This document shows, one piece after another, positions 1-8,531 of a stretch of 12,518 bases of DNA. Origin of the DNA: JBBCJT01 sp037190665 (GTDB lineage: Bacteria; Pseudomonadota; Alphaproteobacteria; Acetobacterales; Acetobacteraceae). The stretch spans positions 1 through 12,518 of the forward strand of contig JBBCJT010000101.1 in assembly GCA_037190665.1 (NCBI GenBank), read 5' to 3'. Positions within the stretch are counted from its first letter, which is position 1. The number at the start of each line of letters is the position of its first letter. The notes under the pieces were generated by a model. The model was given only the letters and a program-made list of their open reading frames with translations, did no database searches and was not told the DNA's origin. The translations under genes and the position numbers were made by a program.

Positions 1-1180
1 CACGGTCGAGATCGTCACCCGCGTGCCGGATCCGATCCTGCCCAACAAGATCGCCTCCGTTTACATGATGTCGAAGCCGTGGTCGGAGGCGAACAACGCC
101 ACCCGGCCGCAGAACACGCGCAACCGCGAGGAGATGGTCACCGCGCGGCAGACCAACGGCACCGGCCCCTACCGGCTGGTGGCGCGCGAACCCGACCAGC
201 GCACCGTGCTGAACCGCAACGTCGCCTGGTGGGGCTGGGAGGAGGCCGGCGGCAATGTCGAGGAGCTGATCTTCCGCCCCATCACCTCGGACGCGACCCG
301 CATCGCGGCCCTGCTGTCGGGCGAGATCGACTTCGTGCTCGACCCGCCGCTGCAGGACCTGAACCGGCTGCGCGCCGCGCAGGGGCTCAAGGTGGTCGAG
401 GGGCCGGAGGTGCGCAGCATCTTCATCGCGATGGATGTCGCGCGTGATGAGCTGCTCTACAGCAGCATCAAGGGCCGCAACCCGTTCAAGGACATCCGCG
501 TCCGCCGCGCGCTGTACCACGCGATCGACATCGAGGCGATCCGCACGCGCGTGATGCGCGGCCAGTCCATCCCCACCGGCACGCTGTTCCCGCCGCAGGT
601 CAACGGCTACGTGAAGGAGGGGGACGTCCGCCTCGCCTTCGATCCGGAGCGCGCCCGCGCGCTGCTGGCCGAAGCCGGCTACCCGCAGGGCTTCGACATC
701 ACGCTCGACTGCCCCAACAACCGCTACGTCAACGATGAGCAAATCTGCCAGGCGATCGCGGCGATGTGGGCGCGCGCGGGCGTGCGCACGACGCTGAACG
801 CGATGCCGCTCGGCCCGTTCTTCGCCAAGATCCAGAAGGACGACACCTCGATCTACCTGCTGGGCTGGGGCGTGCCGACGCTGGATGCGCTCTATTCCTT
901 CCAGTCGCTGCTGGCCAAGCGCGAGGGCTCGCTCGGCAACGGCATCTGGAACTATGGCAACTACGCCAACCCGGCGATGGACGCGCTGATCGCGCGGATG
1001 AAGGTCGAGAACGACCCGCAGCGGATGGAAGCGATCCGCGAGGCGCTGCGCATCTACCGCGAGGACGTGCCGCACATCCCGCTGCATCATCAGGTGATCC
1101 CGTGGGCGATGCGCGGCAACATCAGCGTGCCGCACATGGCCAACAACAATCCGCAGTTCCGCTGGGCGCGGATGGACTGA
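1..1180 (+). CDS. ABC transporter substrate-binding protein, family 5 (peptide type), 5' truncated
   Basis: This is the C-terminal part of a periplasmic solute-binding protein that would deliver peptides or similar solutes to the permeases encoded just downstream. The frame is open from base 2 (392 visible codons) with no stop before the window edge, so the GTG at 23 is internal. Family members are usually a little over 500 residues, so roughly the first quarter, including the signal peptide, is missing. Typical SBP_bac_5 features are visible: an NGTGPYRL motif followed by a large-residue stretch (VAWWGWEE), then the VRRALYHAID helix and the YPQGFDITLDCPN segment of the hinge and second lobe. 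The stop lies 4 bases before the first permease gene, which supports one transporter operon. The ligand cannot be told from the sequence; peptides, opines, glutathione and nickel are all possible in this family. Confidence 0.93.
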   Translation, partial: TVEIVTRVPDPILPNKIASVYMMSKPWSEANNATRPQNTRNREEMVTARQTNGTGPYRLVAREPDQRTVLNRNVAWWGWEEAGGNVEELIFRPITSDATRIAALLSGEIDFVLDPPLQDLNRLRAAQGLKVVEGPEVRSIFIAMDVARDELLYSSIKGRNPFKDIRVRRALYHAIDIEAIRTRVMRGQSIPTGTLFPPQVNGYVKEGDVRLAFDPERARALLAEAGYPQGFDITLDCPNNRYVNDEQICQAIAAMWARAGVRTTLNAMPLGPFFAKIQKDDTSIYLLGWGVPTLDALYSFQSLLAKREGSLGNGIWNYGNYANPAMDALIARMKVENDPQRMEAIREALRIYREDVPHIPLHHQVIPWAMRGNISVPHMANNNPQFRWARMD

Positions 1181-1184
1181 CCGC

Positions 1185-2174
1185 GTGTTCGCCTATGTCA
1201 TCAGCCGCGTGCTGCAAGCCATCCCGGTGATGCTGACGGTGGGCTTCATCGCCTTCGCCATGTTCGCCTATGTCGGCGATCCCGTGACCATCATGCTGGG
1301 CCAGGACTTCACCGAGGCGCAGCGGCAGGCGCTGGTCCAGGAACTCGGCCTCGACCAGCCCTTCTTCATCCAGTTCGCCCGCTTCGCGGTGAATGCCGTG
1401 CAGGGCGAGTTCGGCATCTCCTACCGGCTCGGCCGGCCGGTGGCCGACCTGATCGCCGAACGGCTGCCGGCGACGCTGGAACTGGCCTTCTGCGCGGCGA
1501 CGCTCGCCATGTGCGTCGGTGTGCCGATGGGCGTCTATACCGGGCTGAAGCGCGACTCCTGGCTGTCGCGCTTCTTCCTGACCTTCAGCCTGATCGGCGT
1601 GTCGCTGCCGACCTTCCTGATCGGCATCCTGCTGATCCTGTTCTTCTCCGTCCTGCTCGGCTGGCTGCCGTCCTTCGGCCGCGGCGACACGGTCCGGCTC
1701 GGCTGGTGGACCACGGGTTTCCTGACGCTGTCGGGGCTGAAGGCGCTGATCCTGCCGTCGATCACACTCGGGCTGTTCCAGCTCACGCTGATCATGCGGC
1801 TGGTGCGCGCCGAGATGATGGAGGTGCTGCGCACCGACTACGTCAAGTTCGCGCGCGCCCGGGGCCTGCCGAACCGGATCATCAATTTCGGCCATGCGCT
1901 GAAGAACACGCTGGTGCCGGTGATCACCATCACCGGCCTGCAACTCGGCGGCATCATCGCGTTCGCCATCGTCACCGAGACCGTCTTCCAGTGGCCGGGC
2001 ATGGGGCTGTTGTTCATCCAGTCGGTCGCCGCCGCCGACGTGCCGGTGATGTCGGCCTACCTCGTGCTGATCGCCACGCTGTTCGTGGGAATCAATCTGA
2101 TCGTGGATCTGCTCTATTATGTCGTCGATCCCCGGCTGCGGGTGGGCCGGCTGTCCACCGGGGGCGCGCGCTGA
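1185..2174 (+). CDS. ABC transporter permease, DppB/OppB-like
   Basis: This is an inner-membrane permease subunit (329 aa, usual size for DppB) of a peptide-type importer. Hydrophobic segments lie at about residues 9-30, 97-120, 130-160, 186-206, 245-267 and 290-313, giving the usual six-helix arrangement with a periplasmic stretch after helix 1. The cytoplasmic EAA loop that docks on the ATPases is visible at about 210-240 (EMMEVLRTDYVKFARARGL). The C-terminus ends with the typical YYVVDPRLR motif. The GTG start at 1185 is chosen because it gives the standard N-terminus (MFAYVISRVLQAIPV) and lies 4 bases after the preceding stop; no clear Shine-Dalgarno sequence is seen, so translation is probably coupled. 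It overlaps the next gene by one base (TGATG). Substrate unknown. Confidence 0.95.
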   Translation: MFAYVISRVLQAIPVMLTVGFIAFAMFAYVGDPVTIMLGQDFTEAQRQALVQELGLDQPFFIQFARFAVNAVQGEFGISYRLGRPVADLIAERLPATLELAFCAATLAMCVGVPMGVYTGLKRDSWLSRFFLTFSLIGVSLPTFLIGILLILFFSVLLGWLPSFGRGDTVRLGWWTTGFLTLSGLKALILPSITLGLFQLTLIMRLVRAEMMEVLRTDYVKFARARGLPNRIINFGHALKNTLVPVITITGLQLGGIIAFAIVTETVFQWPGMGLLFIQSVAAADVPVMSAYLVLIATLFVGINLIVDLLYYVVDPRLRVGRLSTGGAR

Positions 2175-3081
2175 TGGGAACGATCGCGCGCGCGCTCGAC
2201 TCCGACCTGTTCTGGTCGTTCAAGCGCAGCCCGATCACGATCGGCGCGGCGCTCGTCGCCTTCGTGCTGATCGCGGGCGCGCTGTTCGCGCCCTGGCTCG
2301 CGCCGCACAATCCGTTCGATCTCGCAAGCCTCAACCTGATGGACGCCTTCAATCCGCCGGCCTGGGTGGAAGGCGGCGATCCGCAGTATCTGCTCGGCAC
2401 CGACGACCAGGGCCGGGACATGCTGTCCGCCATCATGTTCGGCGCGCGCATATCCCTGCTGGTGGGCCTGTGCGCCACGCTGTTCGCCACCGCCTTCGGC
2501 GTCAGCATGGGATTGATGGCGGGCTATGCCGGCGGATCGGTGGACAGCCTGCTGATGCGCATCGCCGACATCCAGCTCACCTTCCCCTCCATCCTCGTGG
2601 CGTTGCTGGTGGACGGTCTGGTGCGCGCCGCCCTGCCGCGCGACGTTCACGACCAGATCGCGGTGTTCGTGCTGATCTTCGCGATCGGCATCAGCGAGTG
2701 GCCGAAATTCGCCCGCACGGTGCGCGGCTCCACGCTGGTCGAACGCAACAAGGAATACGTGCAGGCGGCCCGCGTGATCGGCATCTCCCGCCTGCGGATC
2801 ATGGGGACCCACGTGCTGCCGAACGTGCTCGGCCCCGTGCTGGTGGTGGCCACGCTGAACCTCGGCCTCGCCATCCTGGCGGAGGCGACGCTGTCCTTCC
2901 TCGGCGTCGGCCTGCCGCCGACCGAGCCCTCGCTCGGCACGCTGATCCGTGTCGGCAATGATTTCCTGTTCTCGGGCGAGTGGTGGATCACCATCTTCCC
3001 CGGTATCGCCCTGGTGCTGATGGTGCTGTCGGTGAATCTGCTCGGCGACTGGTTGCGCGACGCGCTGAACCCGAGGCTGCG

Positions 3082-3085
<4 letters not shown>
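2174..3085 (+). CDS. ABC transporter permease, DppC/OppC-like
   Basis: This is the second permease subunit (303 aa), partner of the DppB-like protein. It begins with a short cytoplasmic N-terminus and a first membrane helix at about residues 22-42. The family hallmark LGTDDQGRDMLS follows at 74-85, then helices at about 92-118, 137-151, 162-174, 217-243 and 272-291. The EAA loop is at about 190-216 (ERNKEYVQAARVIGIS, then LRIMGTHVLPN). The C-terminus is the usual GDWLRDALNPRLR. The ATG at 2174 overlaps the stop of the upstream permease by one base, and its own stop overlaps the next start in an ATGA arrangement. An open frame extends upstream inside the DppB-like gene, but it has no similarity to permeases, so the ATG at 2174 is preferred. 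Confidence 0.95.
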
Positions 3086-4057
<972 letters not shown>

Positions 4058-4068
<11 letters not shown>

Positions 4069-5062
4069 CGCCGCCGACGGCCCGCCGGTCCTGCAGGCGG
4101 ACGGCATCTGCCGCTACTTCGACGTCTCGCGCCCCTGGCTGCAGCGCACCATCGCCCGCGAGCCCCGGCGCACGCTGCGCGCGGTGGACGGCATCTCTTT
4201 CAGCATCCCGCGCGGCACGACGCTGTCGCTGGTGGGCGAGTCCGGCTGCGGCAAGTCCACGGTCGCCCGCGTCAGCGTGGGGCTGTACCCGCCATCCGCC
4301 GGGGACGTGCGCTTCGAGGGCCAGCCCCTGTCATCGGCCCGCGCGCAGCCGGAGCTGCGCCGGCGGATGTACATGATCTTCCAGGACCCCTATGCGAGCC
4401 TCAACCCTCGCTGGCGGGTCCGCGACATCGTCGCCGAGCCGATCCGCGCCTTCGGCCTGCTGAAGGGCGACAAGGAAATCGCCGAGCGCGTCGGCGCCCT
4501 GCTCCGTCAGGTCGGGCTCGCCCCGGCCGACGGGGAGAAGTTCCCGCACGAGTTCTCCGGTGGGCAGCGCCAGCGCATCTCCATCGCCCGCGCGCTGTCC
4601 TCGGAACCGGATTTCCTCGTCTGCGACGAGCCGACCTCGGCGCTCGACGTCTCGGTGCAGGCACAGATCCTGAACCTGATGAAGGACCTGCAGCGGCGGC
4701 TGTCGCTGACCTTCCTGTTCATCAGCCACAACCTCGCCGTCGTCCGGCACATGTCGGACCAACTCGGGGTGATGTATCTCGGCCGGATCGTCGAGATCGG
4801 CCCCGCCGAGACCATCTTCCGCCGCCCGCTCCACCCCTATACGCGGATGCTGCTGGAGGCGATCCCGGACCTCGCCATGACCGGCAAGGGCCGCACGCCG
4901 GTCGCGGGCGAGGTGCCGAGCCCGATCGACCCGCCATCCGGCTGCCCGTTCCACCCGCGCTGCCCGCTCGCCAACGACCGCTGCCGGGTCGAACGGCCGG
5001 ACCCGCTGGCAGCCGACGGCGCGCTGGTCGCCTGCCACGCCGTGCAGGAGGGCCGCGGCTGA
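4058..5062 (+). CDS. ABC transporter ATP-binding protein, DppF/OppF-like
   Basis: This is the second ATPase (334 aa), expected to form a heterodimer with the DppD-like protein. Walker A is GESGCGKS at 60-67, the Q-loop is Q109 in FQDPYASLNPRW (the DppF/OppF signature), the ABC signature is FSGGQ at 166-170, Walker B is FLVCDEP with D190 and E191, and the switch is H224 in ISHN. The N-terminal extension with FDVSRPWLQR is usual for DppF. The C-terminal domain again has a four-cysteine pattern, C296, C302, C309 and C326. The GTG start at 4058 lies inside the end of the DppD-like gene (11-base overlap, different frame). It is the last gene of the transporter operon; a 244-base gap follows. Confidence 0.95.
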
Positions 5063-5079
5063 CCGCAGGCGGCGGCATC

Positions 5080-5093
5080 GCCCCGGCCGGGGC
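5080..5093 (+). terminator. GC-rich perfect palindrome after the transporter operon (weak terminator candidate)
   Basis: GCCCCGGCCGGGGC is a perfect palindrome 17 bases after the DppF-like stop. In RNA it could fold only with a few central bases as loop. No T-run follows, so it is not a classical intrinsic terminator. It could help stop or stabilise the transporter transcript, or be chance in GC-rich DNA. Confidence 0.25.
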
Positions 5094-5156
5094 CGTTCCG
5101 GGCGCGATCCGGCCGGCGGCCCGCGAAAACCCCTGCCCCGCACGGCATACGGAGGA

Positions 5157-5188
5157 GCCAGCCCCGCGCGGCGCGAAGCCCGGCTGGC
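5157..5188 (+). repeat. Inverted repeat GCCAGCC / GGCTGGC with 18-base loop
   Basis: The arms at 5157-5163 and 5182-5188 are exact reverse complements (7 bp). The repeat sits 12 bases upstream of the candidate -35 box of the acpXL cluster and is followed by a short CCCTTT run. It could be part of a terminator for the transporter operon or an operator for the downstream cluster. The arms are short and GC rich, so chance is possible. Confidence 0.25.
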
Positions 5189-5200
5189 GCAGCGCGCCCT

Positions 5201-5229
5201 TTGCCTTCCGCCGCCCCCCGGTCTATCAG
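5201..5229 (+). promoter_or_regulatory. Candidate sigma70-type promoter for the acpXL-lpxXL cluster
   Basis: TTGCCT at 5201-5206 and TATCAG at 5224-5229 are separated by 17 bases, the ideal spacing, each matching 4 of 6 consensus positions. Transcription would begin near 5236, leaving a leader of about 70 bases before acpXL. It lies in the only sizeable gap upstream of the six-gene cluster, where a promoter is expected. The call rests on hexamers only. Confidence 0.4.
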
Positions 5230-5295
5230 CCTGCCTCCACCCGCCCCGGCGCGCGATGCGAGTCGCGCTGCCGGCCGCCCTCATTCCGCTGCCCC

Positions 5296-5300
5296 AAGGA
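5296..5300 (+). promoter_or_regulatory. Ribosome binding site that fixes the acpXL start
   Basis: AAGGA lies 6 bases upstream of the ATG at 5307. This decides in favour of 5307 over the in-frame ATG at 5256, which has no comparable site in front of it. Confidence 0.6.
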
Positions 5301-5306
5301 CTTCGG

Positions 5307-5591
5307 ATGACCACGACCACCTTCGACACCATCGCCGGCATCATCGCCGAAACCTGCGACGTGCCGCGCGAGAAGATCGTGCCCGACGCCCACGTGGTGA
5401 AGGATCTCGGCATCGACAGCCTCGACTTCCTGGACGTCGCGTTCGCGATCGACAAGGCGTTCGGCATCAAGATGCCGCTGGAGAAGTGGACGCAGGAAGT
5501 GAACGAGGGCAAGGCGCCGGCCGAGCAGTATTTCGTCCTGCGCAACCTCGCCTCCCGCATCGACGAGCTGGTCGCCGCCAAGCCGGCCTGA
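5307..5591 (+). CDS. acpXL: Acyl carrier protein AcpXL (very-long-chain fatty acid, lipid A pathway)
   Basis: This is a 94-aa acyl carrier protein that would carry the growing very-long-chain acyl group destined for lipid A in the cytoplasm. The phosphopantetheine attachment serine is Ser38 in LGIDSLDFLD, followed by the acidic recognition helix (FAIDKAFGIKMPLEKW). The segment WTQEVNEGK and the YFVL...IDEL C-terminus are features I recognise from rhizobial AcpXL and not from housekeeping AcpP, which is shorter and has a different helix II-III region. The start at 5307 gives the AcpXL-like N-terminus (MTTTTFDTIAGIIAET) and has a good ribosome binding site. It is the first gene of the cluster, 12 bases before fabZXL. 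A free cysteine at residue 17 is unusual for an ACP. The identification is strengthened by the five downstream genes in the rhizobial order. Confidence 0.93.
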   Translation: MTTTTFDTIAGIIAETCDVPREKIVPDAHVVKDLGIDSLDFLDVAFAIDKAFGIKMPLEKWTQEVNEGKAPAEQYFVLRNLASRIDELVAAKPA

Positions 5592-5603
5592 AGGCGCGCC
5601 GCC

Positions 5604-6074
5604 GTGCAGCTCGAATACTTCCGGATGGTGGACCGGATCGTCCACCTGTCCACCGAGGAGCGTGTGATCCGTGCCGAGGCGCGGGTTCCCGACGCCTCGC
5701 CGGTGTTCGAGGGGCACTTCCCCGGCCACCCGATCCTGCCCGGCGTGCTGATGATCGAGACGATGGCGCAGACCGGCGGCTGGCTGGTGCTCGCGCTCGG
5801 CCGGTTCGCGAACATGGCCTTCCTCGCCCAGGTGAAGGAAGCGAAGATGCGCAGCTTCGTCAGCCCCGGCGCCTTGCTGGAGACCGAGGCGACGCTGCTG
5901 CATGACGGGTCCGGCTACGCGGTCGCGAAGGGGCGGATCGCGAGCGGTGGCAAGCCCGTGGCGGATGCCGAGATCGTCTTCCGCACCATGCCGTTCCCGA
6001 AGCCCGAGCTGCGCGAGATGATGGTCGCGACGGCGCGGCGCATCGGCTTTCCGGAGGAGCTGATCGCCGCATGA
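5604..6074 (+). CDS. fabZXL: 3-hydroxyacyl-ACP dehydratase, FabZ family (FabZXL)
   Basis: This 156-aa hot-dog-fold dehydratase would remove water from 3-hydroxyacyl-AcpXL during chain elongation. The FabZ active-site signature is complete: FEGHFPGHPILPGVLMIE at 35-52 with catalytic His38 and Glu52, followed by MAQ at 54-56. The length is normal for FabZ. The start is GTG at 5604; GAAGG at 5590-5594, overlapping the acpXL stop, is a plausible ribosome binding site 9 bases upstream. The stop overlaps the fabF2XL start by 4 bases (ATGA), so the two are translationally coupled. Position between acpXL and two ketosynthase genes supports a dedicated VLCFA role rather than the housekeeping FabZ, whose gene usually sits between lpxD and lpxA. 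Confidence 0.92.
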   Translation: MQLEYFRMVDRIVHLSTEERVIRAEARVPDASPVFEGHFPGHPILPGVLMIETMAQTGGWLVLALGRFANMAFLAQVKEAKMRSFVSPGALLETEATLLHDGSGYAVAKGRIASGGKPVADAEIVFRTMPFPKPELREMMVATARRIGFPEELIAA

Positions 6075-7243
6075 GCGACCGCGACGCGCTGATCACCGGC
6101 ATCGGGCTGGTCTCCTCGCTCGGCGAGGGACCGGACGCGCACTGGGCGGCGCTGAACGCCTCCCCCTTCGCGCCCGTGCTCGACGCCCAGGCCTATCCCC
6201 CCTTCACCCTGCACCCGCTCGCCAAGGTCGAGTTCGACCGGCAGATCCCGAAGCGCGGCGACCAGCGGCAGATGGAGTCGTGGCAGCGCATCGGCACCTA
6301 CGCGGCCGGCCTCGCGCTGGAGCAGGCCGGCGTGAAGGGCGACAAGGAATTGCTGGACCGCGCCCACATGATCGTGGCTGCCGGCGGCGGCGAGCGCGAC
6401 GTGTCGGTGGACGAGGCGGTGCTGAGCGGCATCGGCAAGCAGGCGCATCCCGATGCGTGGCTGAACGAACGGCTGATGTCCGATCTGCGCCCGACCCTGT
6501 TCCTCGCCCAGCTTTCCAACCTGATGGCGGGCAACATCTCGATCGTCCACGGCGTGGTCGGCAGCTCCCGCACCTTCATGGGCGAGGAAGCGTCGGGCGT
6601 GGACGCGGTGCGCGTCGCCTGCGCGCGGCTGAAGGCCGGACAGGGCGACCTGTTCCTCGTGGGTGCCGCCTACAACGCCGAACGGCCGGACGTGCACATG
6701 CACCTCGCCCTCGGCGGGGCGCTGCGCACCAAGCCCTGGGCACCGCTCAGGGCGCGCATGGAAGACGGCGGCGGGGCGGCACTGGGTTCGCTCGGCTGCT
6801 TCTTCGTCATCGAATCCCGCGCCCATGCCGCCGCGCGCGGCGCGAAGCCGCTGGCGCGCATCGCCGGCATCGAGGCCGGCCGTTGCCGCCGCAATCCCGG
6901 CGAGGCGGCCGCGAATGCGCAGCGCCAGTGGGACGCGCTGGCGCCGGCAGCCGACGCCGCCGTGATCACCGCAGCCTCCGGCGCGGGCGCGACGGCGGAG
7001 GAGCTGGCCTGGCTCGACACGCTGAACCGCCCGGTCCGCGCTGCCACCACGGCCTTCGGCCATCCGCTCGAAGCCGCCTTCCCGGCCGCGCTGGCGCTTG
7101 CGACACTTTCGGTCGCGCACGGGCAGCTCTTCGCGCCGCTGGAAGCGGGCGAAGCACCGGCACAGGGTGCGCTGACCCAGGCCGTGGCGAATTGCTGGGG
7201 CCACTGGCGCGGCGAAGGCATGGCGCTGGTCGCGGCGGCGTAG
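6071..7243 (+). CDS. fabF2XL: Ketosynthase-like protein FabF2XL lacking the catalytic Cys (chain-length-factor-like)
   Basis: This 390-aa protein has the thiolase-fold beta-ketoacyl-ACP synthase layout: N-terminal LITGIGLVSSLGEG, the NLMAGNISIVHGVVG segment at 150-164, and FGHPLEAAF at 329-337. The active site is degraded. Counting 12 residues on from the conserved Gly (G161 here, G162 in FabF1XL) reaches Cys174 in FabF1XL but Glu173 here, within FMGEEASG. The first catalytic His (NAHGTGT) is replaced by ITAASGAG (A302), and the NKS lysine motif is absent; only the second His (H331) remains. This pattern recalls chain length factors and KSQ domains, where Cys is replaced and the protein partners an active ketosynthase. 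The start is ATG 6071 in an ATGA overlap with fabZXL. The rhizobial cluster has the equivalent gene in this position. Catalytic inactivity for condensation is inference. Confidence 0.88.
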   Translation: MSDRDALITGIGLVSSLGEGPDAHWAALNASPFAPVLDAQAYPPFTLHPLAKVEFDRQIPKRGDQRQMESWQRIGTYAAGLALEQAGVKGDKELLDRAHMIVAAGGGERDVSVDEAVLSGIGKQAHPDAWLNERLMSDLRPTLFLAQLSNLMAGNISIVHGVVGSSRTFMGEEASGVDAVRVACARLKAGQGDLFLVGAAYNAERPDVHMHLALGGALRTKPWAPLRARMEDGGGAALGSLGCFFVIESRAHAAARGAKPLARIAGIEAGRCRRNPGEAAANAQRQWDALAPAADAAVITAASGAGATAEELAWLDTLNRPVRAATTAFGHPLEAAFPAALALATLSVAHGQLFAPLEAGEAPAQGALTQAVANCWGHWRGEGMALVAAA

Positions 7244-7246
7244 GAG
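7242..7246 (+). promoter_or_regulatory. Ribosome binding site of fabF1XL
   Basis: AGGAG overlaps the TAG stop of fabF2XL and lies 10 bases before the ATG at 7257. It is among the strongest Shine-Dalgarno sequences inside this cluster, suggesting that the active ketosynthase is translated from its own site. Confidence 0.6.
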
Positions 7247-7256
7247 AATTCGGACC

Positions 7257-8531
7257 ATGGCGCACACCGACCGTTCCGGCCGCCCCGTCGTCGCCGTCAC
7301 CGGCTTCGGCGTGGTCACGTCCCTCGGCCAGGGGGTCGAGGACAACTGGCGGCGGCTGACCGCCGGCGAGTCCGGCATCCGCCGCATCACCCGCTTCCCG
7401 ACCGACGGGCTCAAGACCACCATCGCCGGCACGGTCGATTTCATCCCGCACGAGCCGCCGACCGTCGCCGCCCTCGCGTTGCGCATCGCCGAGCTTGCGG
7501 CCGAGGAGGCCGTCGCCGCCTCGGGGCTGAAGCAGGACGACGTCCCCGGCCCGCTCTTCCTCGGCTTCCCGCCGGTGGAGTTCGAGTGGCCGCAGCGGCA
7601 GGCGATCGGCGCCGCGTCCGGCGCGAACGACCATGTCGGCTATGCGGAGCTGTTCCGCGGCGCGGCCACGGCCCAGTTCCGCCCGATGCACGCGCAGACG
7701 CTGTTCGCCTATGCGCCCGAGATGCTGGCCGACCGCTTCGGCACGCGCGGCGCGCCCATCGTCACCTCCACCGCCTGCGCTACGGGCGCGACCGCGATCC
7801 AGCTCGGCGCGGAAGCGATCCGCCGGGGCGAGACCTCGGTCGCTCTGTGCATCGGCGCGGACGCGTCGGTGAACCCGGAGAGCCTGATCCGCTTCTCGCT
7901 GCTCTCCGCCCTGTCGCAGTCGAACGATCCGCCGGAACAGGCGGCCAAGCCCTTCTCCGCCAACCGCGACGGGTTCGTGATGGCCGAAGGCGCCGGCGCG
8001 CTGGTGCTGGAGGAGCTGGACCACGCGCTCGCCCGCGGTGCCAAGATCCTCGGCATCGTCGAGGGTTGCGGCGAGCGTGCCGACGATTTCCACCGCACTC
8101 GCTCCTCGCCCGACGGCAAGCCGATCATCGGCTGCATCCGCGCCGCGCTTGCCGATGCCGGGCTGGGGCCGGAGGACATCGCCTACATCAACGCCCACGG
8201 CACCGGCACGCCGGAGAACGACCGGATGGAGAACCTGAGCGTGACCACCGTGTTCGGCGAGCACGCGGCGCGCATCCCGATCTCCTCCAACAAGTCGATG
8301 ATCGGCCACACGCTGTCCGCCGCCGGCGCGGTGGAGGCGATCTTCAGCCTGCTGACCATGCAGCGCGGCCGCATCCCGCCGACCATCAACCACCGCATCC
8401 CCGATCCCGCGATCGCGCTGGACGTGGTGCCGAACGTGGCGCGCGATGCCGATGTCGCGCGCACGATGTCGAACTCGTTCGGCTTCGGCGGCCAGACTGT
8501 CAGCCTCGTTCTGGCGCGCGAGCCGGCCTGA
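7257..8531 (+). CDS. fabF1XL: Beta-ketoacyl-ACP synthase II, active ketosynthase FabF1XL
   Basis: This 424-aa condensing enzyme would extend acyl-AcpXL with malonyl units. The full catalytic set is present: Cys174 in STACATGA, His314 in NAHGTGTPEN, Lys346 in SNKSMIGH and His351. The glycine-rich C-terminal gate SFGFGG is at 408-412. The second gating loop, which in E. coli FabF reads SDAYHMT, here reads ADDFHRTRSS (275-284) and brings in two arginines, an unusual feature. The start at 7257 has an AGGAG ribosome binding site and lies 13 bases after fabF2XL. The stop overlaps the next start by one base (TGATG). It is a divergent tandem relative of the preceding gene, with which it may form a heterodimer. 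Confidence 0.93.
   Translation: MAHTDRSGRPVVAVTGFGVVTSLGQGVEDNWRRLTAGESGIRRITRFPTDGLKTTIAGTVDFIPHEPPTVAALALRIAELAAEEAVAASGLKQDDVPGPLFLGFPPVEFEWPQRQAIGAASGANDHVGYAELFRGAATAQFRPMHAQTLFAYAPEMLADRFGTRGAPIVTSTACATGATAIQLGAEAIRRGETSVALCIGADASVNPESLIRFSLLSALSQSNDPPEQAAKPFSANRDGFVMAEGAGALVLEELDHALARGAKILGIVEGCGERADDFHRTRSSPDGKPIIGCIRAALADAGLGPEDIAYINAHGTGTPENDRMENLSVTTVFGEHAARIPISSNKSMIGHTLSAAGAVEAIFSLLTMQRGRIPPTINHRIPDPAIALDVVPNVARDADVARTMSNSFGFGGQTVSLVLAREPA

Larger units (their letters stand above)
5063..5306 (+). other. Non-coding gap between transporter operon and acpXL cluster
   Basis: These 244 bases separate two different functional units and contain no convincing gene. The first part holds a perfect 14-base GC palindrome just after the transporter stop and a second inverted repeat at 5157-5188. 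The second part holds a candidate promoter at 5201-5229 and the acpXL ribosome binding site. A frame open from ATG 5256 into acpXL adds 17 residues that do not resemble AcpXL proteins, so it is treated as leader, not coding. Confidence 0.6.

Noticed and set aside
5080..5093. The GC palindrome as a proven rho-independent terminator
   Set aside because: No T-run follows it and the loop would be formed from the palindrome's own centre, so it is listed only as a weak candidate.
5256..5306. An upstream in-frame ATG that would lengthen AcpXL by 17 residues
   Set aside because: The added residues do not resemble AcpXL N-termini, and the ribosome binding site AAGGA is placed for the ATG at 5307.
5915..7486. 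Long open frame on the minus strand (over 500 codons) opposite fabF2XL; similar long minus-strand frames at 2647-4107, 4331-5815, 6966-8393 and 9053-10429
   Set aside because: Their products are low-complexity, rich in Arg, Ala, Gly, Asp and His, and lack recognisable domains. They mirror well-supported plus-strand genes, as expected in GC-rich DNA.
5307..8531. Reading ACP, dehydratase, KS and CLF-like genes as an aromatic polyketide or aryl polyene cluster
   Set aside because: The ACP has AcpXL-specific sequence, and the genes lead into adh2XL and an LpxL-family acyltransferase in the rhizobial VLCFA order. No cyclase, aromatase or tailoring genes are present.
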